The notes under the pieces were generated by a model. The model made no database searches. It saw only the letters and a list, made by a program, of their open reading frames with translations, and had not been told where the DNA came from. Below, piece after piece: positions 1 to 7,155 of a DNA stretch of 64,000 bases; positions within the stretch are counted from its first letter, which is position 1; every line of letters begins with the position of its first letter. Position numbers and translations under genes: made by a program. Source of the DNA: Pectobacterium carotovorum (GTDB lineage: Bacteria > Pseudomonadota > Gammaproteobacteria > Enterobacterales > Enterobacteriaceae); contig NZ_FQWI01000005.1 in NCBI RefSeq assembly GCF_900129615.1, positions 62,001-126,000 on the forward strand. The letters run 5' to 3'.

Positions 1-1
1 C

Positions 2-1762
2 TGGAAAGGTATTGCCATTTTTAGAAAATTGGACACTGGCAGTGGCGCATTTAAAGATGAATACCTGTTAGATAAAAACTTTGTAGATTTTGCAAAAAGC
101 TATATTCGATATCAGCAGGCACTGAACCCAGTTAAAAAGCCTGGCACAGCAATAACGGCCTTGAAGTGCCTGGAAAAAGCACTTTTACAGGTTCATCAGA
201 ACGCTTATGTTTATAATACTTCAGTCATTGTTATTGATGAAGCTTTGCAGATTGCAGGTCAGTATTATGAAAATAATGTCCTGTATAAGTGTGGTTATGA
301 GATTGAAAAACTGGCTAAGTTTTTGTCTGAACATCATTTTGTGAAATGTGGCTTCCTTGGTTGGGTCAATCCGGTTAAACCACATACTAAAAATAATTAT
401 CTTCCTGAGAAAGAAGATGAAGACAGAAAAAATAAATTACCGGATGAGCGAGCTTTACTCGCTATCGCTGAAATTTTTTCCCGACCGGATGAAGAACTCA
501 GTGAGAGAGATCTGTTTACAACCTCTGCTTTTGCGCTACTGATGTGTTCACCAAGTCGTGCCTCAGAAATACTGGCCTTGCCTGCTGACTGTGAAATTAC
601 CCGAAATGATAAAAGCGGGGTAGAGCGCTACGGGCTGCGTTTTTATTCCGTAAAAGGCTATGGCGCTACTATTAAGTGGATACCTGACGTAATGGTGCCC
701 GTTGCGAGAAAAGCCATTAGCAGACTGCGCAGGCTGTCTGAAAACGCACGCACGCTTGCAGGATGGTATGAATCCTCGCCGGATAAATTTTACAGACACC
801 CGCTTTGCCCAGAAGTAAATGAAGATGAATCACTTGATGTTATTCAGGTTTGCCACGCGCTGGGTTATCCACTGAATGATAAGAAACAATGCATTGAAAA
901 ACTGAAGCGCACGAGTCTTGACGGTGGCATTACATTTCTTAACCCGACAGACGGGCATTACACACTGAGAACACTATGGAAAATGATAACTGGCCTATTT
1001 CCAGCGGATTTTCCCTGGTTTGATGAAGAGAAGTCAGTGAAATACAGCAATGCATTGTGTTTGTTGAATCTGCATCAGTGCCATGAACTGAAAATGACGG
1101 TTGATTACATATTATACCGACCAACCTATGACTTCTTTACGCAGGATATAGAGAAGGAGAGAAAGAACAGACAGGCAATGAAAAATATCTTTGCCCGTTA
1201 CGGTTATCTGAATGATTCAGGCAAAGCGTTATACCTGCGTTCTCATCAGCCAAGACATCTGTTAAACACACTTGCTCATCTCGGTGAATTATCAGAATTA
1301 GATATCGCAAAATGGTCGGGTAGAGTCAGCGTGATGCAAAACCGAGACTACAACCATACTTCGCAGGAAGAGATGCTTGAAAAAGTCGGGACGCTGAAGC
1401 TGGGGAACCATCGTTATTGCTACCAGCCCAAACCTGACGACAAGCCTGGTGAGACTCTGCCTGTCGGGGCTGAGGTGTTTCATGATTCAGTGAGTGGAGC
1501 GATTCACTTAACGCCTCATGGATATTGTATTCACAATTATGTCATTCCCCCTTGCAGGAAATTATCCGAAACCACTCATTATGGATGGGCAGGACATAAC
1601 GAAATGAGCGAACAGCAAAGAGAACAAAACATTAAAAAAATCCGCTCACTCTGGCAAACAGCTAAAGATGCTGTGGATGATGATCATTATGGTGCCGATA
1701 GGTGGGTTGCTCACTACGAAGAAGTGTTGTTCATTTTAGATAAAAATAACCAGAAAAATTAA
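2..1762 (+). CDS. Large tyrosine recombinase, 5' end cut by window
   Basis: Site-specific tyrosine recombinase, presumably acting in integration or excision of the island. The reading frame is open to the first base of the window, so the true start lies outside; a TTG at 29 is only the first possible start inside it. Counting from that TTG, the catalytic set is visible: Arg177 in SPSRASEIL, His406-x-x-Arg409 in SHQPRHLLNTL, and Tyr441 in NRDYNHTS. At more than 577 residues it is far longer than P4-type integrases (about 400) and resembles the large recombinases that occur in multi-gene recombinase modules. A small gene follows 40 bp downstream. Membership of the gamma-mobile-trio (GmtY-like) group is a guess, since only part of the module is visible. 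Confidence 0.8.
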   Translation, partial: WKGIAIFRKLDTGSGAFKDEYLLDKNFVDFAKSYIRYQQALNPVKKPGTAITALKCLEKALLQVHQNAYVYNTSVIVIDEALQIAGQYYENNVLYKCGYEIEKLAKFLSEHHFVKCGFLGWVNPVKPHTKNNYLPEKEDEDRKNKLPDERALLAIAEIFSRPDEELSERDLFTTSAFALLMCSPSRASEILALPADCEITRNDKSGVERYGLRFYSVKGYGATIKWIPDVMVPVARKAISRLRRLSENARTLAGWYESSPDKFYRHPLCPEVNEDESLDVIQVCHALGYPLNDKKQCIEKLKRTSLDGGITFLNPTDGHYTLRTLWKMITGLFPADFPWFDEEKSVKYSNALCLLNLHQCHELKMTVDYILYRPTYDFFTQDIEKERKNRQAMKNIFARYGYLNDSGKALYLRSHQPRHLLNTLAHLGELSELDIAKWSGRVSVMQNRDYNHTSQEEMLEKVGTLKLGNHRYCYQPKPDDKPGETLPVGAEVFHDSVSGAIHLTPHGYCIHNYVIPPCRKLSETTHYGWAGHNEMSEQQREQNIKKIRSLWQTAKDAVDDDHYGADRWVAHYEEVLFILDKNNQKN

Positions 1763-1802
1763 AAATAACTTATAAAAATTAATGAAATAAACAGGAGGCA
1801 GT

Positions 1803-2207
1803 ATGGCGAAGCATTTAACACAATCCGATATTAATAAAATCAAAGGCGTTATTCATCTGTGGGAAGGGAAATTAACATGGGAAGCGCTGTGTGAAGCGGT
1901 AAAATCACGTATCGGAAAAAGACCAACCCGACAGTCATTAAACATGCATAAAGATATTGTTGATGCGTATTTATTGAAAAAGAAGCTGATCAAAGAAATC
2001 GATATTCCGTTAAAGAAGCCTGCAAACCTTACCATTGCGGCGAAGACAATTAAATATATGGCCGCAGAAATCGAATTACTCAAAAAGCAGAATAACAGGT
2101 ATAAAGAGCAATTCACCCGATGGCAATATGGTGCTTATAAGCATGGGATGAAAGAACATCAACTTAATGCATCATTACCTGAAAAACGCACTCGAAATGT
2201 AAGTTAA
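1803..2207 (+). CDS. Small recombinase-associated protein
   Basis: 134-residue basic protein starting at an ATG preceded by AGGAGG (1794-1799), with a very short spacer. The first half (LTQSDINKIKGVIHLWEGKL, then KRPTRQSLNMHKDI) looks like a small helical DNA-binding fold; residues about 85-105 form a short coiled coil (AAEIELLKKQNNRYKEQ). Proteins of this type commonly sit directly behind large tyrosine recombinases in mobile elements, and here the gap is 40 bp, so co-transcription is likely. I infer a helper role in recombination or target choice. A match to a named component of a recombinase trio could not be checked. Confidence 0.65.
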   Translation: MAKHLTQSDINKIKGVIHLWEGKLTWEALCEAVKSRIGKRPTRQSLNMHKDIVDAYLLKKKLIKEIDIPLKKPANLTIAAKTIKYMAAEIELLKKQNNRYKEQFTRWQYGAYKHGMKEHQLNASLPEKRTRNVS

Positions 2208-2309
2208 TATTTACTGTGTAAATATATTTTTACGGAGTGCTTGATTTTTAATTTAATGCTGATATTTATTTGATGTCAGGATGACAAAATCACTGCAAGG
2301 ATGCATATT

Positions 2310-2723
2310 ATGAAAAAGATGAATATCAATCTAATGGAAAGATACCTTATTCTGCTTGATAGGTTTGTTGATAAGCTTACGCAATCAGGCTTTGAAGAAA
2401 AAGAAATTATAGAAAAATCATACCTGTTTTGTGCTGGGTTCTACATTAAATATCAGTCTGAAATAGAAAAACTAACGTTCTCAAACAGGGAAGTAGTGTT
2501 GAATTTTTTACTTCTCTCTTATTATTGTTATATCAATAAAATTGAGAATGACATGATCGATAAAGGACGAATGAAAAGCGTATGTTCTTCATTGATTAAT
2601 TTCATGATTAACAATGGTAGCAGAACTGAAAAAATCTATGTTCATGAGAAAAATAAGCATGATGAAAATATGTTAAAAAAAGAGTTATCCATGAAAGAGA
2701 AGAAAAGAAAATATGGATTGTGA
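2310..2723 (+). CDS. Hypothetical AT-rich island protein
   Basis: About 137 residues, very lysine- and isoleucine-rich, with low GC content like the rest of the island. An in-frame ATG lies at 2301, but AAGGA directly abuts it; the ATG at 2310 has AAGGA at a normal distance and is preferred. No signal peptide or clear membrane segment; mostly helical with a highly basic C-terminal tail (KKELSMKEKKRKYGL). I do not recognise the family. It could be the third member of the recombinase module that begins the window, since it has the same orientation about 100 bp downstream, but nothing in the sequence proves this. Confidence 0.5.
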   Translation: MKKMNINLMERYLILLDRFVDKLTQSGFEEKEIIEKSYLFCAGFYIKYQSEIEKLTFSNREVVLNFLLLSYYCYINKIENDMIDKGRMKSVCSSLINFMINNGSRTEKIYVHEKNKHDENMLKKELSMKEKKRKYGL

Positions 2724-2842
2724 TTGTTGTAGAATAAGCAGTTTTAATTTATTTTTCATTGTTGAATAATATAATAAAAATCATCATTAATTGTAATTAT
2801 TTCATGGTTAATTATTATTCGTAGAAGTTAATTGCCTATAAA

Positions 2843-2867
2843 AAAAGCATCCTAATGGATGCTTTTG
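2843..2867. terminator. Bidirectional intrinsic terminator
   Basis: Perfect six-base stem GCATCC/GGATGC with a four-base loop, flanked by A-run on the left and TTTT on the right. It closes the recombinase module and can also terminate leftward transcripts. Confidence 0.7.
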
Positions 2868-2930
2868 CTGTTACTATACGCTTGGACCATGAGTCCTTAA
2901 AAATAACAATAATAAAAAAGGAGGTGAGTT

Positions 2931-3008
2931 ATGAAAAATAATCACCTACAAGTGCTAAGGATGGTAATTTTTATCAGCCTACTCTTGTATAGCTCATCAC
3001 TATACTAA
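2931..3008 (+). CDS. 25-residue hydrophobic peptide, possible type I toxin
   Basis: A short ORF with a near-ideal ribosome binding site (AAGGAGGTGAGTT, 6 bp spacer) encodes a 25-residue peptide whose second half is one hydrophobic helix ending in SSSLY. The arrangement (strong Shine-Dalgarno, one hydrophobic segment, small hairpin GGAC/GTCC upstream, strong hairpin just downstream) is typical of type I toxins. The end pattern hydrophobic-Ser-aromatic recalls the Ibs peptides (ISFSAY end), but the peptide is not clearly homologous. Alternatives are a leader peptide or a chance ORF. No antisense RNA promoter was identified with certainty. Confidence 0.4.
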   Translation: MKNNHLQVLRMVIFISLLLYSSSLY

Positions 3009-3022
3009 GTTGTGCTGATGTA

Positions 3023-3048
3023 TGGCTACCAGTTCGCGCTGGTAGCCA
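3023..3048 (+). terminator. Strong hairpin after the small peptide ORF
   Basis: Perfect ten-base stem TGGCTACCAG/CTGGTAGCCA with a six-base loop, 15 bp after the stop of the 25-residue ORF. The following bases (TATTATTC) are only weakly U-rich, so it may act as an RNA-stabilising structure as well as a terminator. Confidence 0.55.
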
Positions 3049-3180
3049 TATTATTCATCTTATGACGTACATTTTTTTCTTTGTCAAATATAAGTGAAAA
3101 TAATTTCCCTGTTGCTTTATTTATAAGAAGATATTTTGATAGGTTATTTCACTTCACCAAAACATCTTCTCATTGTGATA

Positions 3181-3555
3181 TTAAAAAACACCCGTCTTCA
3201 CGTTGCTTTTTCCGGCATTAAAGATGTAAGAGCTTACTTTCTCGCCTTTGAAAGAAACTGTCAGAGATTTCGTTTGTGAGTCTGCTCCGCCTGCAAGCAG
3301 TCCCACAACGGGGATGAAAGAGGTTGCTTTGGACTGGCTGTTATACATAGTGTATGACCATTGCTCTTCACCATCGATCAAGGAATGGCTGTCAGGTTCA
3401 CCGAACGATGCTAACACGTCCTGTTTTGTAGTTTTGCCTTTAACAATTTTGGTTTTCACACTTTCCTGCGTCTCATTTTTCAGGGACTGATTACCCACAG
3501 AAGAACAACCCACAAGAGCCAGAGAAACGAATGCTGAGATAATGATTTTTTTCAT
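3181..3555 (-). CDS. BamE/SmpA-like lipoprotein
   Basis: 124-residue predicted lipoprotein. A signal peptide ends in the lipobox LVGC (Cys16), with Ser at +2, which favours the outer membrane. The region around residues 38-75 (IVKGKTTKQDVLASFGEPD, then EEQWSYTMY) matches the short BamE/OmlA-like fold, in which a KGKTTkxdVxxxfGxP motif leads into a W-x-Y strand. Such stand-alone SmpA-like lipoproteins are common in mobile islands and are not the housekeeping BamE. It lies 28 bp downstream of the two-helix membrane protein on the same strand, so the two are probably one transcript. The function is unknown; envelope association is inferred. Confidence 0.7.
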   Translation of the reverse strand: MKKIIISAFVSLALVGCSSVGNQSLKNETQESVKTKIVKGKTTKQDVLASFGEPDSHSLIDGEEQWSYTMYNSQSKATSFIPVVGLLAGGADSQTKSLTVSFKGEKVSSYIFNAGKSNVKTGVF

Positions 3556-3583
3556 ACAACACTTTCCTTTTTATTTTTAACTT

Positions 3584-4249
3584 TTAGCGTTTTACTGACT
3601 CAATAAGGTTTCTGAGTTCATTTTCAAATCTTTCGCTTCTTCTTTTCATCAACTTGATGCAAATAAAACTTCCAATTCTTGAGAAAAGATACGTAAACCA
3701 CATATATTTGTGGTCGCTCCACATGTAGCCGTCTTTAAAGCCCCAAGGCAATGTGAGAAATGAAATAAGTGCAACAGCACAAAGTAAAATAAAAATAACG
3801 GAGAACATCTTTGGAACAGGCATTGCTCTGTAATACGAAGCTGTGGAAGCATTATGGAAAAGCATTGTCATAAAAGCGGGGATAACAACTGTTTTCCTGT
3901 TTAAGTTTACTTCATGTTCACCCGTGTTCTTATTAACGATAAGGGCATCTTTATACGCATCATACGAACCATCTTCACTATACCGACGAAGCTCGTATTT
4001 ATGGATAGTGTGTGAACTTCTGAACGGGATACCATAGTCGGAAATCTGCTTCTCATCCCCGGCGTCGGTTTTTACCCAGATCTGACCATTATTTGGATCG
4101 GAATCAATGACGGTACGAGAGAAAGTCTCAACAAACGTGTAAGTTTCACCAAACAGATCAAACTTGGGCGCTGTAATCTCGGTTTTCAGACGATCAGAAA
4201 GACCAGCTTTAGTTTCTTCACTGTGGCGTTTCGTGGTGGTGATACTCAT
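3584..4249 (-). CDS. Two-helix membrane protein of unknown function
   Basis: 221 residues. A soluble N-terminal part (about 1-150, beta-rich by composition, with SRTVIDSDPNNGQIWVKTDA) is followed by two hydrophobic segments at about residues 147-167 and 180-198 and a basic cytoplasmic tail. I do not recognise the family. The start ATG has an upstream GGAACTTG, a weak ribosome binding site. It is followed after 28 bp by the BamE-like lipoprotein gene, so the pair is probably an envelope-directed operon. No catalytic motif is visible. Confidence 0.55.
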   Translation of the reverse strand: MSITTTKRHSEETKAGLSDRLKTEITAPKFDLFGETYTFVETFSRTVIDSDPNNGQIWVKTDAGDEKQISDYGIPFRSSHTIHKYELRRYSEDGSYDAYKDALIVNKNTGEHEVNLNRKTVVIPAFMTMLFHNASTASYYRAMPVPKMFSVIFILLCAVALISFLTLPWGFKDGYMWSDHKYMWFTYLFSRIGSFICIKLMKRRSERFENELRNLIESVKR

Positions 4250-4906
4250 ACAAGTTCCTTTGTGTTAGATGTGAAATTCATATTCGATGTATGAAGAAAT
4301 CAGGGACTACAGATGAGACGGTATCAGCCATTTCAAAACCTGCGTGTTAGTTGAGTGCGTAAATAGACTAGGTAAATCAGTCTGTTATGTTCTTTGGCGT
4401 GAAATCACATTTTGACTGGGTTTACAGGAAAGGCAAATCACTTGTACCGATCGATGCATGAATTATAATAGCTATTAACTATCATAAATTGATTATAGAT
4501 CGTTTATATCGATCGTTTTATCAGTCTATACGTATAAAGAAAGAGTTATCAGAAGGCTTGCCAGCCCTACATTGACAGCGAAGTTCTGCGGGATTTATGT
4601 GGTGTATCAATGCCGGTTTTTGGGGTTGACGGCGTTATATCTACCATCCTCACGCCAGTAATGGTTTTGTGTTTTCCTGGGCGCTTAAGGGTTGGGATTT
4701 TGAGGTTTTTCAGCATAAGATAAATCACATCGAGGTAGGGGATGGTTTCTAACCATTTTAAAAGTGATTTTATTTTAAAATACCTAGATCGATATATTAA
4801 CAACTCTCCCCTATAAGAACTAACTTAATAAGGGAGAGTTTATAATTAAACTAATTTATAACTTAGGCTTTTGTATCCGTCGAAATGGATTAAAATTATA
4901 GCATTT
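4250..4906. other. AT-rich intergenic stretch without a convincing gene
   Basis: About 650 bp. The part at 4440-4545 is very AT-rich with several GATCG/CGATCG words. A 78-codon minus-strand frame at 4567-4803 has no ribosome binding site and no recognisable domain; its higher-GC section (4560-4700) may be a fragment of a lost gene. I see nothing else that can be supported. Confidence 0.5.
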
Positions 4907-5203
4907 TTAAGCTTTAGGATTATCCATATTTCTTTGAAAGCCATACCAACTTTCTACATCATCAGCTCCAGACATGTAATCTTCTTTTAAAATGCTAAGA
5001 AAATTGGCTTTAGCTTCTTCAGAGTCTATGATCAAATCATCTTCTACATGACCAATAGATATTATTAATTTTTTTCCTTTTCTAGTGACATTCCAAATTC
5101 CATCACCTTCCTCCGTAGTTACAGCTTCATATAGTGCATATATTTCTTCTGTCCCATCGGGGTCGGCCTGACTCAACCATTGTTCGAATTCATTTGTATT
5201 CAT
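4907..5203 (-). CDS. Small, strongly acidic protein
   Basis: 98 residues with more than 20 Asp/Glu against about 8 Lys/Arg, giving a strong net negative charge. The start ATG has AAGGAAAAAT upstream, a reasonable ribosome binding site. No signal peptide or membrane segment. The composition (EEIYALYEAVTTEEGDGIW) resembles cytosolic immunity proteins or DNA-mimic proteins, but no family is recognised and neither role is shown. It stands alone on its strand between AT-rich spacers, so its neighbours give no clue beyond the island setting. Confidence 0.55.
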   Translation of the reverse strand: MNTNEFEQWLSQADPDGTEEIYALYEAVTTEEGDGIWNVTRKGKKLIISIGHVEDDLIIDSEEAKANFLSILKEDYMSGADDVESWYGFQRNMDNPKA

Positions 5204-5367
5204 GTGTTAATTTTTCCTTTGTTAATTATGTGTATGAAATTGTAGAGTTGAGGTTTATCAAAATTATAAGGGAACACCCAAGTTGTTTTAATCTTCGCTA
5301 TGCTACTACGAAACTAGGGTGTTAATATTTTAGGTGAAAAAATCACTAAACCTCAACATTATCTTCA

Positions 5368-5781
5368 TTATTTATCACTGACTGATGGAGTTGCTGAGAT
5401 CAGAGCATCTCTCAATGCTTTTATTCTTTTTTGTACGGTATAAATTTCGGTGATGGTAAAAGGACTATCATGTGATTTATTGTTGAGATGCTGAACAAGG
5501 TTGTTCAGATCCTGAGATGCTCTAGCCAAAGCCTTCCAGACAGTCAGATTTATTTCAGGAATTTTTTGTGGGAGATGCTCTAAAGCCGACATACGAATCC
5601 ACACCGCACGATTGAGATGCTCTCGTGCGCCGTCAACGTGTGATAACTCGTCATCATTCAATCTGACACTTATACAATGAGAGCGTATCTTCTGGGCAGG
5701 AAATTTAGACGAATTAGAGTTAATATCGCTAATTTTTCTATCTGAAATAATTTTATTAAAAGTACGATTTTCACCATTCAT
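5368..5781 (-). CDS. MobC-like relaxosome accessory protein
   Basis: About 137 residues. An upstream in-frame start exists at 5817, but the ATG at 5781 has AAGGAG at a good spacing and is preferred. The segment SHCISVRLNDDELSHVDGAR starts a ribbon-helix-helix fold; then comes AVWIRMSALEHLP and a helical C-terminal half with LARASQDLNNLVQHLN, the pattern of MobC-family proteins that bind near oriT and help the relaxase. No relaxase gene follows, which suggests a remnant of a mobilizable element or mobilization in trans. An oriT-like region lies directly upstream (5896-5965). Confidence 0.7.
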   Translation of the reverse strand: MNGENRTFNKIISDRKISDINSNSSKFPAQKIRSHCISVRLNDDELSHVDGAREHLNRAVWIRMSALEHLPQKIPEINLTVWKALARASQDLNNLVQHLNNKSHDSPFTITEIYTVQKRIKALRDALISATPSVSDK

Positions 5782-5895
5782 ATGAACTCCTTTCATATAG
5801 TGAAGTAAAATAAGCATGTCCGTGATGCTTATTTTATTTATATGATAGATGCTAAAAATGTCAATGGATGGTGTTGATTCTGCTTTTTATTTTTT

Positions 5896-5965
5896 CAACC
5901 AAAGGGCGAAAAAACAAGGAGCAACTCGAAGAAGCAAGCGTAGCGCTTCGCTGAGTTAGCCCTTG
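5896..5965. other. Possible oriT remnant upstream of mobC-like gene
   Basis: The stretch is bounded by an inverted repeat AAGGGC/GCCCTT and contains a nearly perfect palindrome AGCGTAGC/GCTTCGCT at 5937-5952. It is clearly richer in GC than the surrounding sequence and lies about 115 bp upstream of the mobC-like start, where origins of transfer usually lie in small mobilizable plasmids. The nic site was not identified. Confidence 0.4.
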
Positions 5966-6057
5966 CTAAATAATAATATAAGAAGTTTAGATAATTGACA
6001 AACTTGTTTCATAATGTATAAAGAATTAAACATAGCAATTATATAAAAGAGGTATAT

Positions 6058-6255
6058 ATGAAGGGTAATAAAAGATATCAAAATTTAATGGCCATAATCT
6101 TTGTAGTCTGTTTTTTCTTTAATCTACCATTCAGTCAGCCATTATATAAAGATGGAAGTGTCGTGGAGGTATTAGTAGTATTAGCTAGTTTCTTTTACAT
6201 GATGGCTTTCCCATTCTTTTACTTTTTTGAAAATAAATGCAGAGATAAGGTATAA
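6058..6255 (+). CDS. Small two-helix membrane protein
   Basis: 65 residues with hydrophobic segments at about 10-26 and 37-56 (VVCFFFNLPF; VLVVLASFFYMMAFPFFYFF). The ATG has AGAGG seven bases upstream. The only plus-strand gene between the mobC-like gene and the conjugation operon; it converges with the latter, and only 28 bp separate the ends. I do not recognise it. It could be a holin-like or toxin-like peptide, but no evidence decides this. Confidence 0.45.
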   Translation: MKGNKRYQNLMAIIFVVCFFFNLPFSQPLYKDGSVVEVLVVLASFFYMMAFPFFYFFENKCRDKV

Positions 6256-6283
6256 TCTCCGCATTATTAGCATTCATCCGTAT

Positions 6284-6667
6284 TTATGGTAATCTTTTTA
6301 ATATAATTGCGGAAATTATTTTTGCTAATGAAAGAGAAGCTATTACAACTATAATTAAATACCCTATAACACTTTGAAAAAAATATGGGAATAGATTATT
6401 CTGTGTATTTGCCAAAGTATCAATACACAAAGTCAATGCTCCCAATGCAGAAGCAATGGAGAAAATAAACTCTGCAATCTTTTTCAATTTTTCGTAGAAA
6501 ATAGAAAAACCAAAAGATATTAAAATTGGAGGAACTAGCAACCAATATTTAGAAAGGATTTCATTGTTGAGTTCTTTTACAATGACTACCACTATAACAG
6601 CTATAAATCCAATGCCCACTATCCCTAATGCAGCTTTGATACAGTTTGGATGTAATGAGTTATTCAT
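6284..6667 (-). CDS. Four-helix membrane protein, last gene of conjugation operon
   Basis: 127 residues, predicted to be mostly membrane-embedded: hydrophobic segments near 12-29, 41-56, 66-85 and 95-118. The start ATG overlaps the end of the JAB gene by 4 bp (ATGA), so translation is coupled. Because this gene is wired into the operon, it is likely part of the same system, either as membrane effector or membrane-anchored target. No known effector motif is seen. Homology to the other membrane protein of the operon (10187-10657) is not evident. Confidence 0.6.
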   Translation of the reverse strand: MNNSLHPNCIKAALGIVGIGFIAVIVVVIVKELNNEILSKYWLLVPPILISFGFSIFYEKLKKIAEFIFSIASALGALTLCIDTLANTQNNLFPYFFQSVIGYLIIVVIASLSLAKIISAIILKRLP

Positions 6668-7155
6668 TCAAAACCCTTCCTTTCTAAACAATATTTAAAT
6701 TTATGTAATTTTCCCCCATCTGCTGCTACCAAATAACAATTGGAAATATTCGCTTTGTTCGGAATTATTAGCATGATGAAAAAGGGTCTTGTATGTCCTG
6801 ATTTTATAAATAAGTCTTGGATACTGCGGATATCCGTCCCAGAAGGGTTTGCTACGGCTTCGTTATGTGTATGCCAATCACCCAAATAGTGAAATCCCTC
6901 TTTAAATAAGGAAGTAATATCTTCTTTGGCTTTCTTCTCGTCTAACTTGAAATAATTTCTTCTCCGCAAGTCAGAAGGGCCGGGGATAGTAATTTTATTA
7001 ATTTCAACCTCTGAATCATTAAGATTATTTGAAAATAACATACCTCCAGATTCTTTACTGAAACAGTGAGTTTGACGATGAGAAAATAATTCATCTACTA
7101 TGCTTTGGCTGATGCATATTTTAAAATCTAATTCGGTACAATGAAATTTATGCAT
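6664..7155 (-). CDS. JAB/MPN-family metalloprotease (deconjugase-like)
   Basis: About 163 residues. The full JAMM zinc motif is present, numbered from the ATG at 7155: Glu35 (SKESGGMLF), His95-x-His97 (GDWHTHNEA), Ser105 and Asp108 (PSGTD). This fits an active peptidase of the Cap3/BilC type, which trims the C-terminus of a ubiquitin-like partner or removes it from targets. An alternative ATG lies at 7170, but the ATG at 7155 overlaps the stop of the E2-E1 gene in TGATG form and is preferred. The gene lies between the E2-E1 fusion and a membrane protein gene, all overlapping. Substrate identity is inferred from context only. Confidence 0.85.
   Translation of the reverse strand: MHKFHCTELDFKICISQSIVDELFSHRQTHCFSKESGGMLFSNNLNDSEVEINKITIPGPSDLRRRNYFKLDEKKAKEDITSLFKEGFHYLGDWHTHNEAVANPSGTDIRSIQDLFIKSGHTRPFFIMLIIPNKANISNCYLVAADGGKLHKFKYCLERKGFE

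Noticed and set aside
4567-4803. 78-codon minus-strand frame
   Set aside because: No ribosome binding site, no recognisable domain, no conserved neighbours; probably a chance frame or a decayed fragment.
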